From Devosia sp. YR412 (GTDB taxonomy: Bacteria > Pseudomonadota > Alphaproteobacteria > Rhizobiales > Devosiaceae): DNA of 64,000 nucleotides. Below are positions 44,843 to 53,888 of the stretch, piece after piece (positions within the stretch are counted from its first letter, which is position 1; every line of letters begins with the position of its first letter). The stretch spans positions 310,001 to 374,000 of the forward strand of contig NZ_FOFL01000001.1 in the NCBI RefSeq assembly GCF_900110945.1, given 5' to 3'. A program made the position numbers and the translations under genes. The notes beneath the pieces are model-generated. The model saw only the letters and a list, made by a program, of their open reading frames with translations, ran no database searches and was not told where the DNA came from.

Positions 44843-45876
44843 GGCGTGAGTACCACCCGCTTCCCCTCCGCACTCGACCGCGTCATCGCGTCGATCAGCC
44901 GGTGCACCCGCAGTGCGGTATGGCCGGTGCTGACCGGCTGGCGTCCCTGCTTTACCGCATCGGCAAATTCCGCGATCTGTGCCGCGTGCCAGTCGAAGGG
45001 GAAGGCCATGGGGTCGGCGCCGCCGCCGCCCTGGGTGGCGTCGCCTTCGGTGATGGTTTCGCCGGACATGGTGTGAATGGTCAGATTGCCGGCGGTGAGG
45101 GTGGCGCTGGCCTGGGCGAAGTTCAGCGTCAGGCTCTCCGGGCCGCCGGGGAAGCTGGCGGTGGTAGCCATGACCGCGCCCACGGCGCCGTTGGTGAATT
45201 CGAGACCGGCCGAGACGAAGTCCTCGGTTTCCATTTGGTGCAGGCGGGTGGTTCTCGCCATGGCGGTGACGGCAGTGACGTCGCCGCAAAGGCTGAGCAT
45301 CAGGTCGAGTGAATGGATCGCCTGGGTGAGCAGCACGCCGCCGCCGTCCTGGGCGAAAGTGCCGCGGCCGGGTTGGTCGTAGTAGCTCTGCGGGCGCCAC
45401 CAGGGCACGGTGAGATGCACGGCCTCCAATGGGCCGTAGCGGTTTTCAGCAACGGCCTGGGCGAGATAGCGCGAGGCGCGGCGGAAGCGGTGCTGGAAGA
45501 TGACGCCGAGGGTAACCCCCGCGGCGTCGGCCGTGGCGACGATCTGCTCGGCGGCCTGCAGGGTGCGTTCCACTGGTTTTTCGAGCAGCACCGGCTTGCC
45601 GGCTTTGGCGGCGGCTTCGACCACGGATTGCCGCGCATTGGGCGGCGTCAGCACCAGTAGTGCATCGAGTCTTGGGTCGGCGAGGAGGGTTTCGAGGCTT
45701 TCGGCTTCGGGAAAGCCATAGGTCGCACAGAACGCTGCGCGCTGGGCGGCATCGCGGCGGTAGACGCCGAGTACGGCGATATCCCTGGCCAGCGACTGCA
45801 GTGCCAGGGCATGCGGTTTGGCGCCCATGCCGGCGCCGATCACCCCAATGCCGAACCGTCCTTGTGCATCACTCAT
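44839..45876 (-). CDS. Gfo/Idh/MocA-family oxidoreductase
   Basis: 345 residues. Rossmann motif IGVIGAGMGAKPHALALQSL at the N-terminus, VLLEKPVERTLQAAEQ (catalytic Lys in EKP), and the C-terminal beta-sheet domain with GGGVLLTQAIHSLDLMLSLC. NAD(P)-dependent oxidation of a sugar or inositol derivative is likely. AGGAGGAG before the ATG gives strong translation. It is followed by the Imm45-like gene in the same transcript. Confidence 0.88.
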   Translation of the reverse strand: MSDAQGRFGIGVIGAGMGAKPHALALQSLARDIAVLGVYRRDAAQRAAFCATYGFPEAESLETLLADPRLDALLVLTPPNARQSVVEAAAKAGKPVLLEKPVERTLQAAEQIVATADAAGVTLGVIFQHRFRRASRYLAQAVAENRYGPLEAVHLTVPWWRPQSYYDQPGRGTFAQDGGGVLLTQAIHSLDLMLSLCGDVTAVTAMARTTRLHQMETEDFVSAGLEFTNGAVGAVMATTASFPGGPESLTLNFAQASATLTAGNLTIHTMSGETITEGDATQGGGGADPMAFPFDWHAAQIAEFADAVKQGRQPVSTGHTALRVHRLIDAMTRSSAEGKRVVLTP

Positions 45877-45931
45877 CGCAGTCTCCTCCTGTTGGAGGCA
45901 GCATGCACGGTGGGGGCGATTTGAGAAGGGC

Positions 45932-48610
45932 TCAGGAGGCCTTGATCCAGGCGCGCGTCGTCAGGAACGTTTCGAGGTCCTGGGCGCTGAGCGGGCGCGA
46001 GAAGGCAAAGCCCTGCAGGATATCGACGCCGAGGTCGCGCAGGATGGCGGCATGTTCCATGGTCTCGACGCCCTCGGCGATGACTTCGATGCCCATGGCC
46101 TTGCCGATTTCGACGATCGAGGCCAGCAACTGCCGCTGGCCGAGATCGACAATGATCGGTTCGACCAGCTGGCGGTCGATCTTGAGGCGTTTGGGGCGCA
46201 GCTTCTGGAGCGAGACGATGGAGGCATAACCGGTGCCAAAGTCGTCGATTTCGACATCTATGCCGAGTTCCTTGATCTGGTCGATGTTCCAGCCGATCAC
46301 GGCATCGCCCTCGTCCAGATAGATGGATTCGACCAGCTCGAAGCTGATGCGGCCGGGCTCGATATCGAGTTCGAGCAGGCCCTTGATCAGGTCCTCGTCA
46401 TGCAGGCGGCGATGGGAAACATTGACCGAGGCGCGCGGCACGTTGAGACCGAGTTCGTCCCAACGATCCAGCGCTTCAAGCGCCCGGGCCAGCACGATCC
46501 GGTCGATGGTGGCGACGACATTGAGTTCTTCGGCAATCGGCAGGAAGGCGGCGGGGGGCTTGATACCATCGATCGGATGCTGCCAGCGGGCCAGGGCCTC
46601 GACGCCGACCACTTCGAGCGTATGGGCGTCGAACTGCGGCTGGAACCAGGCGACGAATTCGTCGCGCTCGAGGCCATTGAGGATTTCGTCGGCGACGCGC
46701 TTGGTGGTGACCACCTCGGCCTGTAGCGCTTCGGAGAAGAATTCATAGCGATTGCGACCGCGGCCCTTGGCGCGATAGAGCGCGATATCGGCATTGATCA
46801 ACAGGCGCTGCACGTCGAGCGTCTCGCCGCGATCGGCGGCAATGCCGATGCTGACGCCGAAGCGGCACTCATGGCCTTCGTATTTGACCGGCTGGCGCAT
46901 CTGCCGGACGATCCGCTCGGCCAGGGCGCCGAGATAGAAGTCGCCATCTTCGGCGCTGGTCAACACGACAAATTCGTCGCCGCCGATGCGGGCGACGAAG
47001 TCGTTGTAGCTGCAATTGTCGCGCAGCACGGCGCTGGCATGGATCAGCATGGCATCGCCGGCCGCGTGGCCCAGCGTATCGTTGATCTGCTTGAAGCGGT
47101 CGAGATCGACATGCAGCATGGCCATGCTGCCGCTGCCATGATAGCCGCCGGCCGCCTGTTGCTTGAGCATATCGTCGAGGTAACGGCGATTGGGCAGGCC
47201 GGTCAGGCTGTCATGGAGGGAATTGTGCTCGATGCGCACGCGGGCCGCTTCGAGCTCGCGATTGCGCGCCTCGGTGAGGAGCGTGGCGTGGCGCAGTTCC
47301 TCGTTGAGCAGCACGTCGGCCGTAACGTCCCAATTGACGCCGACGACACGTTCCGGCTCGCCCGGCTCGTTGAACAGCGCGCCCATCGAGCGGATGTGGC
47401 GAATGCTATTGTCCGAAAGCTGAACCCGATATTTCGACTCATAGCGGCCGGTAGCGATCATGCGGCGGAAATCGGCCTCGGCGCGCTGCTGATCCTCGGG
47501 ATGCACGGCCGCCTTCCAATGGTCGTGGCTGCGCGCGCCGCCATTGGGATCGAGGCCATAGAGCTCGTTGGTGCGGGCGTCCCAGGTTTCGTCGCCAGTG
47601 GAAAGATCCATCTCCCAGACGCCGATCTTGGAGACGTCGAGCGCCAGTTCCAGCCGGCGCGAAATCTGCTCGAGCTCGGCTTCACGCGATTTGAGTTCGC
47701 GGAAATGGCTCTGCCGTTCACCCAAGAGGCGCCCGGTGATGGCAATGGGCAGAAGGATCAGCGCGCCGGCGATCACCATGGCCAGGCGCAGCAACAGGGT
47801 ATTGCTCGGAGCGCTCTCCCAGCCGCCCTTGGGCGTAGCGGCGATTTCCCAAGTGCCGGAAGGTAGTGTGATCGATGAGCGAACCGGGCTTTGCGCTTCG
47901 AGATCGGGGCCAAAGAAGCGGGTCGCGGGCAGGCCGACCGTGTCCTGGCTGGAAATCGAAATGTCGACACCCAGCCCGCTGTCGAGCAGACCGCTATCGG
48001 CATAAAGCCGGCCGACATCGACCACGGCCGAGACGACGCCCCAGAAATGGCGGCCATAGAGTGTTTCGGTATAGACCGGGAAGCGGCCGATGAAGCCGCG
48101 TCCGCCCTGCACCAGCTCGACCGGCCCGGCCAGCACCAGCCGGCCGCTGTCGCGGGCCCGCAGCACCGATGGGCGCTGGGCGGTATTGGTACGGTAATCG
48201 AGGCCAATGGCCTTTTCATTGCCGGCCAGCGGATAGATCATCGAGACCTTGAGGTCCGGCGCTGCCGCGATCAGGCGCAGCTGGCTGTGTTCCTTGAAGA
48301 GATTGGCGACCAGCGCCGAAAAATGCCGCTGGTCCATGTCGGGCTGGGTCGACAGCGTCGAGATCAGGCCGCGCACCAGCTGGAAATTGCCGTTGATATT
48401 GCCTTCGAGCTTGGCGCGGATCAGCGAGACTTCGGCGACAACGCCGGCCCGGGCGCGCTCCTGGTTGAGCACGCTGTTCTGCTTGTCGAGGAAGACCCCG
48501 CCAATGACCAAAACGACAAGCGCCACCAGCGCTGGCACCAGCGTCGGCCGCAGCCAGCTCAGTCGATGATCGTGCGAAGGTTTGGTTTTCTGACCCACGA
48601 GAACTGCCAT
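45932..48610 (-). CDS. CHASE-PAS-GGDEF-EAL cyclic-di-GMP protein
   Basis: 892 residues from the ATG at 48610 (GGGGG 6 bases upstream). Membrane helix at about 24-42, periplasmic CHASE-type sensor to about 250, second helix at about 275-295, PAS around 315-440, GGDEF with intact RIGGDEFVVL near 550, then EAL with EALARWQHP, ELVESIYLDE and DDFGTGYASIVSLQKLRPKR. Both active sites appear intact, so it may make or break c-di-GMP. The inhibitory RxxD site before GGDEF is replaced by SYND, so product inhibition is probably lost. Same strand as the DeoR gene after 95 bases. Confidence 0.9.
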   Translation of the reverse strand: MAVLVGQKTKPSHDHRLSWLRPTLVPALVALVVLVIGGVFLDKQNSVLNQERARAGVVAEVSLIRAKLEGNINGNFQLVRGLISTLSTQPDMDQRHFSALVANLFKEHSQLRLIAAAPDLKVSMIYPLAGNEKAIGLDYRTNTAQRPSVLRARDSGRLVLAGPVELVQGGRGFIGRFPVYTETLYGRHFWGVVSAVVDVGRLYADSGLLDSGLGVDISISSQDTVGLPATRFFGPDLEAQSPVRSSITLPSGTWEIAATPKGGWESAPSNTLLLRLAMVIAGALILLPIAITGRLLGERQSHFRELKSREAELEQISRRLELALDVSKIGVWEMDLSTGDETWDARTNELYGLDPNGGARSHDHWKAAVHPEDQQRAEADFRRMIATGRYESKYRVQLSDNSIRHIRSMGALFNEPGEPERVVGVNWDVTADVLLNEELRHATLLTEARNRELEAARVRIEHNSLHDSLTGLPNRRYLDDMLKQQAAGGYHGSGSMAMLHVDLDRFKQINDTLGHAAGDAMLIHASAVLRDNCSYNDFVARIGGDEFVVLTSAEDGDFYLGALAERIVRQMRQPVKYEGHECRFGVSIGIAADRGETLDVQRLLINADIALYRAKGRGRNRYEFFSEALQAEVVTTKRVADEILNGLERDEFVAWFQPQFDAHTLEVVGVEALARWQHPIDGIKPPAAFLPIAEELNVVATIDRIVLARALEALDRWDELGLNVPRASVNVSHRRLHDEDLIKGLLELDIEPGRISFELVESIYLDEGDAVIGWNIDQIKELGIDVEIDDFGTGYASIVSLQKLRPKRLKIDRQLVEPIIVDLGQRQLLASIVEIGKAMGIEVIAEGVETMEHAAILRDLGVDILQGFAFSRPLSAQDLETFLTTRAWIKAS

Positions 48611-48705
48611 CGTCAGCCCCCAATGACCGACCGGCCAATACTGCACGGATGGAGTTTATGTTTGGCTTATCAAAGCAGTGACTTCGCCGCGTGGTTAGCG
48701 CTTGG

Positions 48706-49485
48706 CTAATCTACGGGGTTTTCCGTAGTCTCGATCAAGTCGACGCCGGCGGCTCTACAATGAGCGCGAAAGGTCTCGGATGGACAGGCGTCGGTGACGA
48801 AGGTCGTGACCTGATCCACGCGAGCGATGCGCACTGGGGCTGAGCGGGCGAACTTGCCCTGATCAGCGACGAGGATGACATGGCGCGCATTGGCGATGAT
48901 GGCCTGGGCGACCTTGACCTCGCGATAGTCATAGTCGAGCAGGGTGCCCTCTTCATCCAGCGCCGAGGCGCCGATCACCGCATAATCGACCTTGAACTGG
49001 CTGAAGAACCCGGCCGCCGCCTCGCCGACAATGCCGCCATCGGAGGGACGGACCACGCCGCCGGCGATCACCACTTCAAAGCGCGGGTAGACCCGCATGC
49101 GATTGGCGACATTGATATTATTGGTGATGACCAAAAGACCCGAATGATCGAGCAGCGCCTGGCTGACCGCTTCGGTGGTGGTGCCGATATTGATGAACAG
49201 CGACGCATCATTGGGGATCAGGGCGGCGGCTGCCTTGCCGATGGCATCCTTGGCCTCGGCGGCAATGCGGCGGCGGGCTTCATATTCGAGGTTTTCGACG
49301 CCGGAAGGCAAGGTGGCGCCGCCATGCACGCGGCTGAGCAGGCGCTGGTCGCAGAGCGTGTTGAGATCCTTGCGGATGGTCTGCACCGAAACGGCAAAAT
49401 GAGCCGCCAGCGCATCGACGGTGACGCGGCTCTGCTGGCGGGCCAGTTCGAGAATGGCATGCTGCCGCTCAGAAGTGTCGCTCAT
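48706..49485 (-). CDS. DeoR/GlpR-family transcriptional regulator
   Basis: 259 residues. N-terminal HTH (RQHAILELARQQSRVTVDAL, then HFAVSVQTIRKDLNTL and RVHGGATLPSG), and the C-terminal DeoR sensor domain (FINIGTTTEAVSQALLDHSG) that binds a sugar phosphate. Start ATG overlaps the stop of the gamma-carbonic anhydrase gene. Likely represses a carbon-source operon elsewhere; the closest relative by motif is GlpR, for glycerol-3-phosphate, though no glp genes are here. Confidence 0.9.
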   Translation of the reverse strand: MSDTSERQHAILELARQQSRVTVDALAAHFAVSVQTIRKDLNTLCDQRLLSRVHGGATLPSGVENLEYEARRRIAAEAKDAIGKAAAALIPNDASLFINIGTTTEAVSQALLDHSGLLVITNNINVANRMRVYPRFEVVIAGGVVRPSDGGIVGEAAAGFFSQFKVDYAVIGASALDEEGTLLDYDYREVKVAQAIIANARHVILVADQGKFARSAPVRIARVDQVTTFVTDACPSETFRAHCRAAGVDLIETTENPVD

Positions 49486-50030
49486 GCCGGCTCGAAGTCT
49501 CCGGGGGTGACGGTGGTGAGGCCCATGGCAAAGCGGCGGGCATTGCGCACATAGCGTTCGGCCGAGGCGGCCAGCGCCTTGACGCCCTCGGCGTCGATCT
49601 CGCGCACCACCTTGCCGGGCGCACCCAGCACCATGGAATTGTCGGGGATGACCTTGTTTTCGGTGATCAACGCATTGGCGCCGATCAGGCAGTTTTTTCC
49701 GATTTTGGCACCATTGAGCACGGTGGCGCCCATGCCGATCAGCGTGTTGTCGCCGATGCTGCAGCCATGGACCACGGCGCCATGGCCGATGGTGACATTG
49801 TCGCCGATGGTGAGCGGATAGCCGCTATCGGTGTGCAGCACGCAGTTTTCCTGCACATTGGTGCGGGCGCCGATGGAGATGCGCTCGATATCGCCGCGGG
49901 CCACGACGCCGAACCAGATGCCGGCGTCGGCACCGACCACAATATCGCCGATCAGTACCGCTGTCGGGGCGACCCAGCCCACGTCAGGGTCGATCTGTGG
50001 GGCGAGGCCATCGAGGGCGTAAATCGGCAT
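49482..50030 (-). CDS. Gamma-carbonic anhydrase-like protein
   Basis: 182 residues with left-handed beta-helix hexapeptide repeats; His ligands are seen in ENCVLHTDSGYP, and in IGHGAVVHGCSIGDNTLIGM, with RGD/ISIGA turns. This is the YrdA/PaaY/CaiE-like group, which binds zinc and may hydrate CO2. GAGGAAACC is the ribosome-binding site; a longer frame to 50126 has no support. It begins 10 bases after the selO stop and overlaps the DeoR gene, forming an operon. Confidence 0.9.
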   Translation of the reverse strand: MPIYALDGLAPQIDPDVGWVAPTAVLIGDIVVGADAGIWFGVVARGDIERISIGARTNVQENCVLHTDSGYPLTIGDNVTIGHGAVVHGCSIGDNTLIGMGATVLNGAKIGKNCLIGANALITENKVIPDNSMVLGAPGKVVREIDAEGVKALAASAERYVRNARRFAMGLTTVTPGDFEPA

Positions 50031-50040
50031 GGTTTCCTCC

Positions 50041-51450
50041 TCAGGGCGTGACGGAATAGGCTTGCCGCATCTGGGCGATTTCCGCCAGCGCGGCGTGAAA
50101 CAGACCCCAGTCATCATGCTCGGCAATTGGCGCCCAGATGGCTTCGACCTCGTCGATCAGCATGGTGCGCGGCGTTTCGCGGGTGAAATAGGCGTGGTCG
50201 AGATTGAGATCATCGGCGGGGCCATAGCGTTCGAGCCCATTGGCGACCGGGCGGAAGGCCTCGCTGGCATAGTGCTGGGCCGAAGGGCTGTGCGCCGCGC
50301 GTTCGGCGCTCAACCCGCCGCCGCGCCAGTCGAAGAAGAACTGCTCATAGGGCGCCTGGCCGGCGGAGAGGAAGCCGAACAGCGCGGTGACGAAGGCGCC
50401 ATCCGTCTCGACATCCAGCGGCTTGAGGCCGAGGCGGCGCAGCATCTGGCGCGGCAGTTCGGCGCGGAAGATTGGCCAGACCGTGTTGAGGGCGGGTTCG
50501 AGCGCTTCAATGCTGGACAGGGGCAGCAGGCACTCCGCAAGACGCGTCAGGTTCCAGGCCAGGGCGTCGGGTTGGTTGCCGAAGCTATAGAGGCCGGTTT
50601 CGTCGAAATAGGCGGCGGTGAACTTTGGGTCATAGGCCGGCAGGAAGCGCCAGGGGCCATAGTCGAAGCTCTCGCCGGTGATGTTGATATTATCGGTGTT
50701 CAGCACCCCGTGGATAAAGCCCGCGGCAATCCATTGCGCGCCGAGCTTTGCCACCTTGGCGACGACGGCTTCGAGGAAGGCCACGGCCTTGTCCGGCGCG
50801 TCGCCGAGCTCTGGATAATAGGTGGCCACGGCGTAATCCAGCAGCTGTGCCAGGCTCTCGTGGTCTTCGAGATAGGCGAGGCGCTGGAAGGTGCCGATGC
50901 GGATATGGCTGTGGCTGAGCCGGGTCAAAACTGAGGAGCGGGTGGGCGAGGGCTCGTCTCCGCGATCGAGCTCCTCGCCGGTTTCGACCAGCGAAAAGCT
51001 CTTGGAGGTGTAGACGCCCAGCGCTTCCAGCATTTCTGTCGCCAGCACTTCGCGCACCCCGCCCTTAAGCGTCAGGCGGCCATCGCCGCCACGCGACCAG
51101 GGAGTGCGGCCCGAGCCCTTGGTGCCGAAATCGAGCAGGCGATTGTCGGCCAAGTCATGTGCCTGGGCAAAGAGGAAGCCGCGACCATCGCCGAGGTCGG
51201 GATTGTAGCTGCGGAACTGATGGCCGTGATAGCGCAGCGCCAGGGGCTCGGGCAGCGAGCCGGGCAGGGGCTCGAAACGGCCGAAATGGGCAAGCCACTG
51301 ATCGTCCGTCAGATCATCAAGGCCGAGGCGCTTGGCCCAGCGCTGGTCGCGGTGGCGCAGCACGGTTTTGGGGAAGTCGGCCGGCTTGACGCGATCGAAG
51401 AAGGCGTCGCCGAGCGACAGGTGGTTCTGGGCGGGTTTGAAATCGGACAT
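50041..51450 (-). CDS. selO: Protein adenylyltransferase SelO (YdiU)
   Basis: 469 residues with a pseudokinase fold: RYHGHQFRSYNPDLGDGRGF, LDFGTKGSGRTPWSRGGDGR, LKGGVREVLATEMLEALGV, and the metal/nucleotide site GVLNTDNINITGESFDYGPW. SelO flips ATP and transfers AMP to Ser, Thr or Tyr of redox proteins. The usual C-terminal part is altered: no Cys-rich end is seen and only a single Cys occurs. First gene of the selO-gammaCA-deoR unit. Confidence 0.92.
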   Translation of the reverse strand: MSDFKPAQNHLSLGDAFFDRVKPADFPKTVLRHRDQRWAKRLGLDDLTDDQWLAHFGRFEPLPGSLPEPLALRYHGHQFRSYNPDLGDGRGFLFAQAHDLADNRLLDFGTKGSGRTPWSRGGDGRLTLKGGVREVLATEMLEALGVYTSKSFSLVETGEELDRGDEPSPTRSSVLTRLSHSHIRIGTFQRLAYLEDHESLAQLLDYAVATYYPELGDAPDKAVAFLEAVVAKVAKLGAQWIAAGFIHGVLNTDNINITGESFDYGPWRFLPAYDPKFTAAYFDETGLYSFGNQPDALAWNLTRLAECLLPLSSIEALEPALNTVWPIFRAELPRQMLRRLGLKPLDVETDGAFVTALFGFLSAGQAPYEQFFFDWRGGGLSAERAAHSPSAQHYASEAFRPVANGLERYGPADDLNLDHAYFTRETPRTMLIDEVEAIWAPIAEHDDWGLFHAALAEIAQMRQAYSVTP

Positions 51451-51543
51451 GACGCTTCAACGCTTACCTTGATCTGCTGTTGCAACCCAGCCTTTCGACA
51501 GCTCTCCTAGCAAGTCGCGCCAAATCGCCCTATATCGAGCGGG

Positions 51544-52227
51544 ATGAAATCCCAGAGCGACATCCTGCGCCTTGCGCCCTTCGAGGCCGTCATTTTCGAC
51601 ATGGACGGCACCCTGCTCGATACGGAGAGCGTGTTCAAAACCATCGTCTTCGAGGTCTGCACCGAGCTGGGCTTCGAAATGACCGACGCCGTGCATATGT
51701 CGATGGTCGGCGGCAGCCACGAAAACACCAATCGGCTGCTGCTCGAATCCTATGGTGTGAGCTTTCCCTATACTTTGTTCGACGAGCGCTGCCGCGTCAT
51801 CATGCGCGAACGCAGCCATGGCGGCGTGCCGGTCAAGCCCGGGGCACTGGAACTGGTCCGGGAACTCAACGAGCGCAAGATCCCGACGGCGGTGGCGACC
51901 TCGTCGCGCAATCCGCATGCCCAGCATCACCTGACGGCGGCGGGCCTGTTCGACCTGTTCGAAACCATTGTCACCCGCGACGATGTGGTCAATCCCAAGC
52001 CGCATCCCGAGCCTTACCTCACGGCGGCGCGCCGGCTGGGCGTCGATCCGCTGAAATGCCTGGCGCTGGAAGACAGCCATGCCGGCGTGCGGGCGGCCCA
52101 TGCCGCCGGCATGCAGACGGTGATGGTGCCGGACCTGGTGCATCCGAGCGAAGAAATTCGCGCGCTGGGCATTGCCGTGATGGAAAGCCTCGATCACGTG
52201 CGGCTGGCGGCGTTCGATCGGCACTGA
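51544..52227 (+). CDS. HAD-superfamily hydrolase (beta-phosphoglucomutase type)
   Basis: 227 residues. DxDGT motif FDMDGTLLDTES (residues 19-30), a capping helix region, TSSRNPHAQHHL (motif II Thr/Ser) and KPHPEPYLTAAR with ALEDSHAGVRAAHAAGM (motifs III/IV). It dephosphorylates small sugar phosphates or acts as a phosphoglucomutase; substrate not evident. Divergent from selO; ATG after a short GGG. Confidence 0.9.
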   Translation: MKSQSDILRLAPFEAVIFDMDGTLLDTESVFKTIVFEVCTELGFEMTDAVHMSMVGGSHENTNRLLLESYGVSFPYTLFDERCRVIMRERSHGGVPVKPGALELVRELNERKIPTAVATSSRNPHAQHHLTAAGLFDLFETIVTRDDVVNPKPHPEPYLTAARRLGVDPLKCLALEDSHAGVRAAHAAGMQTVMVPDLVHPSEEIRALGIAVMESLDHVRLAAFDRH

Positions 52228-52239
52228 GGCTGCTGCGCC

Positions 52240-52353
52240 ATCCCCACCCGACCCTTCGGGGCCACCCTCCCCACAAGGGGAGGGATAAGAAGCATCGAGT
52301 TCGCTGGACGCGGACTTCCCTCTCCTTGATGGGGAGGGATTGAGGGTGGGGTG
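52240..52353. repeat. G/C palindromic intergenic repeat
   Basis: Left part CATCCCCACCCGACCCTTCG then GGGCCACCCTCCCCACAAGG with its own GGGGAGGGAT closing; right part TCCCTCTCCTTGATGGGGAG followed by GGATTGAGGGTGGGGTG. Outer ends CCCCACCC / GGGTGGGG are complementary. Closest relative is the element at 60130-60253. It follows the HAD gene; the next gene runs in the same direction. Confidence 0.8.
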
Positions 52354-52513
52354 AAGCCCCAAGCACCAGACATCGCGTCTTGCCAACACCTCTCCACAAC
52401 AATCCCAACCAACCCCCGCGTTAATCCATAAACTTTTAGCGTCGCGCTGAAGGCTTGCTTCACTACGCCTCAAGTCCATAAAATTATTGGGTTTTCTTCC
52501 GGCACTACGTAGA

Positions 52514-52529
52514 TTAACCCTAACTTAAC
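52514..52529. promoter_or_regulatory. CtrA box TTAA-N7-TTAAC
   Basis: TTAA (52514-52517), CCCTAAC, TTAA (52525-52528): the exact spacing of the CtrA site of Alphaproteobacteria, with another GTTAAG at 52545. It stands 97 bases before the cell-wall hydrolase start. Confidence 0.6.
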
Positions 52530-52624
52530 AAGCTAACGGCTATGGTTAAGTAGTCGTAAATTCCGGCTTCCCACGTTGCGCTCCCTTGGATAGGGTGCAG
52601 CCGGAAGTGACGAAGGACCTGGGC

Positions 52625-53587
52625 ATGCAGGTCCGGACGAAGACCCGCCGGATATGGCCGGACGGGTTCAGGGGTAAGGACGGGGCATTGGGGCAGAGCT
52701 GGCGGAATAGTGCTGTGCGTGCGGTTTCGCATGTGCTTGCCTTCGGAGCGCTCGCGCTCGTTTTGTTCATCACGCTCGTTCCTGCCCACGCCCAGACGCT
52801 TCGCGTCGCCGATGTCACCCCGCTTCAGGTTCCCGCCGATCTCGCTACCCTGCGCGCCCAGCCGGCCATTGGCCCGACCGTGGTCGGTGTTGCCCCCGGC
52901 CAGCAGCCGCTGACCCCCGCTCTGCTTGCTAATTATGTCGCGCGCCAGAACGAGCTGCGCGCCGTCGACGTGCTGGGCCTGCAGGTGCCAGACGAGCTGA
53001 CCTCGGACGTGCTGATGGGCTACATCGCCCGCGGCTCGATCAACGACAACAGCGCCGTCTCGGCCATTGCCAGCTTCACCAGCCCGACCCGTCGCCCCGA
53101 GCCGGCGCTCAATACCTCGATGCTCGCTGCTTACGTCGAAACCAGCTACCAGCCGCTCGAACAGCGCCTGCAGCATGCCGATGCCGAGCGCGATTGCCTG
53201 GCACAGGCCATCTATCACGAGGCCCGCGGCGAGAGCGAAGCCGGCCAGCTGGCGGTGGCCAATGTCATTGTCAACCGCGCCCGTTCCGGCAAATTCCCGG
53301 CAACGCTCTGCGGCGTGATCTACCAGAATGCCGACAAGGGCTTCCACCGCTGCCAGTTCACCTTCGCCTGCGACGGCCGTACCGACGCACCGGGCGAACG
53401 CCGCGCCTGGGCCCGCTCGGCTGACCTGGCGCAGTCGGTCTATGCCGAATTCGCCCTGGGCGAACAGGTTGGCGCCGTGCCGGGCTCGGCGCTCTACTAC
53501 CACACGACCAATGTGAGCCCCTCCTGGTCGAACACCTACAATGCCGTGGCCGAAATCGGCTCGCATATCTTCTACGCGCCGAACTGA
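52625..53587 (+). CDS. Cell wall hydrolase (Hydrolase_2 / SleB type)
   Basis: 320 residues from the ATG at 52625 (AGGA upstream). N-terminal membrane anchor or signal (VRAVSHVLAFGALALVLFIT, then LVPAHAQ), a variable region to about residue 170, then the Hydrolase_2 domain: ERDCLAQAIYHEARGESEAG (catalytic Glu), NVIVNRARS, GVIYQNADKGFHRCQFTFAC, and GSALYYHTT. It cleaves peptidoglycan glycan strands. A CtrA site upstream suggests cell-cycle timing. The leader also has an 8-base stem TTCCGGCT (52561) / AGCCGGAA (52599). Confidence 0.88.
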   Translation: MQVRTKTRRIWPDGFRGKDGALGQSWRNSAVRAVSHVLAFGALALVLFITLVPAHAQTLRVADVTPLQVPADLATLRAQPAIGPTVVGVAPGQQPLTPALLANYVARQNELRAVDVLGLQVPDELTSDVLMGYIARGSINDNSAVSAIASFTSPTRRPEPALNTSMLAAYVETSYQPLEQRLQHADAERDCLAQAIYHEARGESEAGQLAVANVIVNRARSGKFPATLCGVIYQNADKGFHRCQFTFACDGRTDAPGERRAWARSADLAQSVYAEFALGEQVGAVPGSALYYHTTNVSPSWSNTYNAVAEIGSHIFYAPN

Positions 53588-53686
53588 GGCGCTGAACTTT
53601 CCGACATTGTGATGTGATGAGGCGCCTGGGGTTTGCTTCGGGTTGCAGGGGCGTGTGTGCGGGGTAGTGACAGCTTCGGTGCAAGC

Positions 53687-53825
53687 GGCTCCCCCTCCAC
53701 CGCCCTATGGGCGGTCCCCCTCCCCCGCAAGCGGGAGAGGATTCCTGACTGCGGGCACAGATGATTGGGGTGGCTTCCTCTCCCGTTACGGGAGAGGGGG
53801 ACCAAGCATAGCGTGGTGGAGAGCG
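53687..53825. repeat. G/C palindromic intergenic repeat, convergent gap
   Basis: GCGGCTCCCCCTCCACCGCC then CTATGGGCGGTCCCCCTCCC at left; CCTCTCCCGTTACGGGAGAG then GGGGACC and GTGGTGGAGAGC at right; arms are partly complementary, with small hairpins inside. It separates the cell-wall hydrolase from pckA. Confidence 0.7.
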
Positions 53826-53859
53826 GCGCCACGCGTGCTGTTCTTGCCGAGGCTCAAAT

Positions 53860-53884
53860 GAAAAAGGGCGCCTCGCAGCGCCCC
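53860..53884 (-). terminator. Terminator of pckA
   Basis: On the minus strand GGGCGC, loop TGCGAG, GCGCCC, then TTTTT; starts 5 bases after the pckA stop. Confidence 0.85.
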
Positions 53885-53888
53885 TTCG

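Noticed and set aside
38380-52589. Identical 16-mer GTTGCGCTCCCTTGGA before dppA (38380) and before the cell-wall hydrolase (52574)
   Set aside because: About one chance match of this length is expected in 64 kb on two strands; the surrounding sequences differ and no structure is shared.
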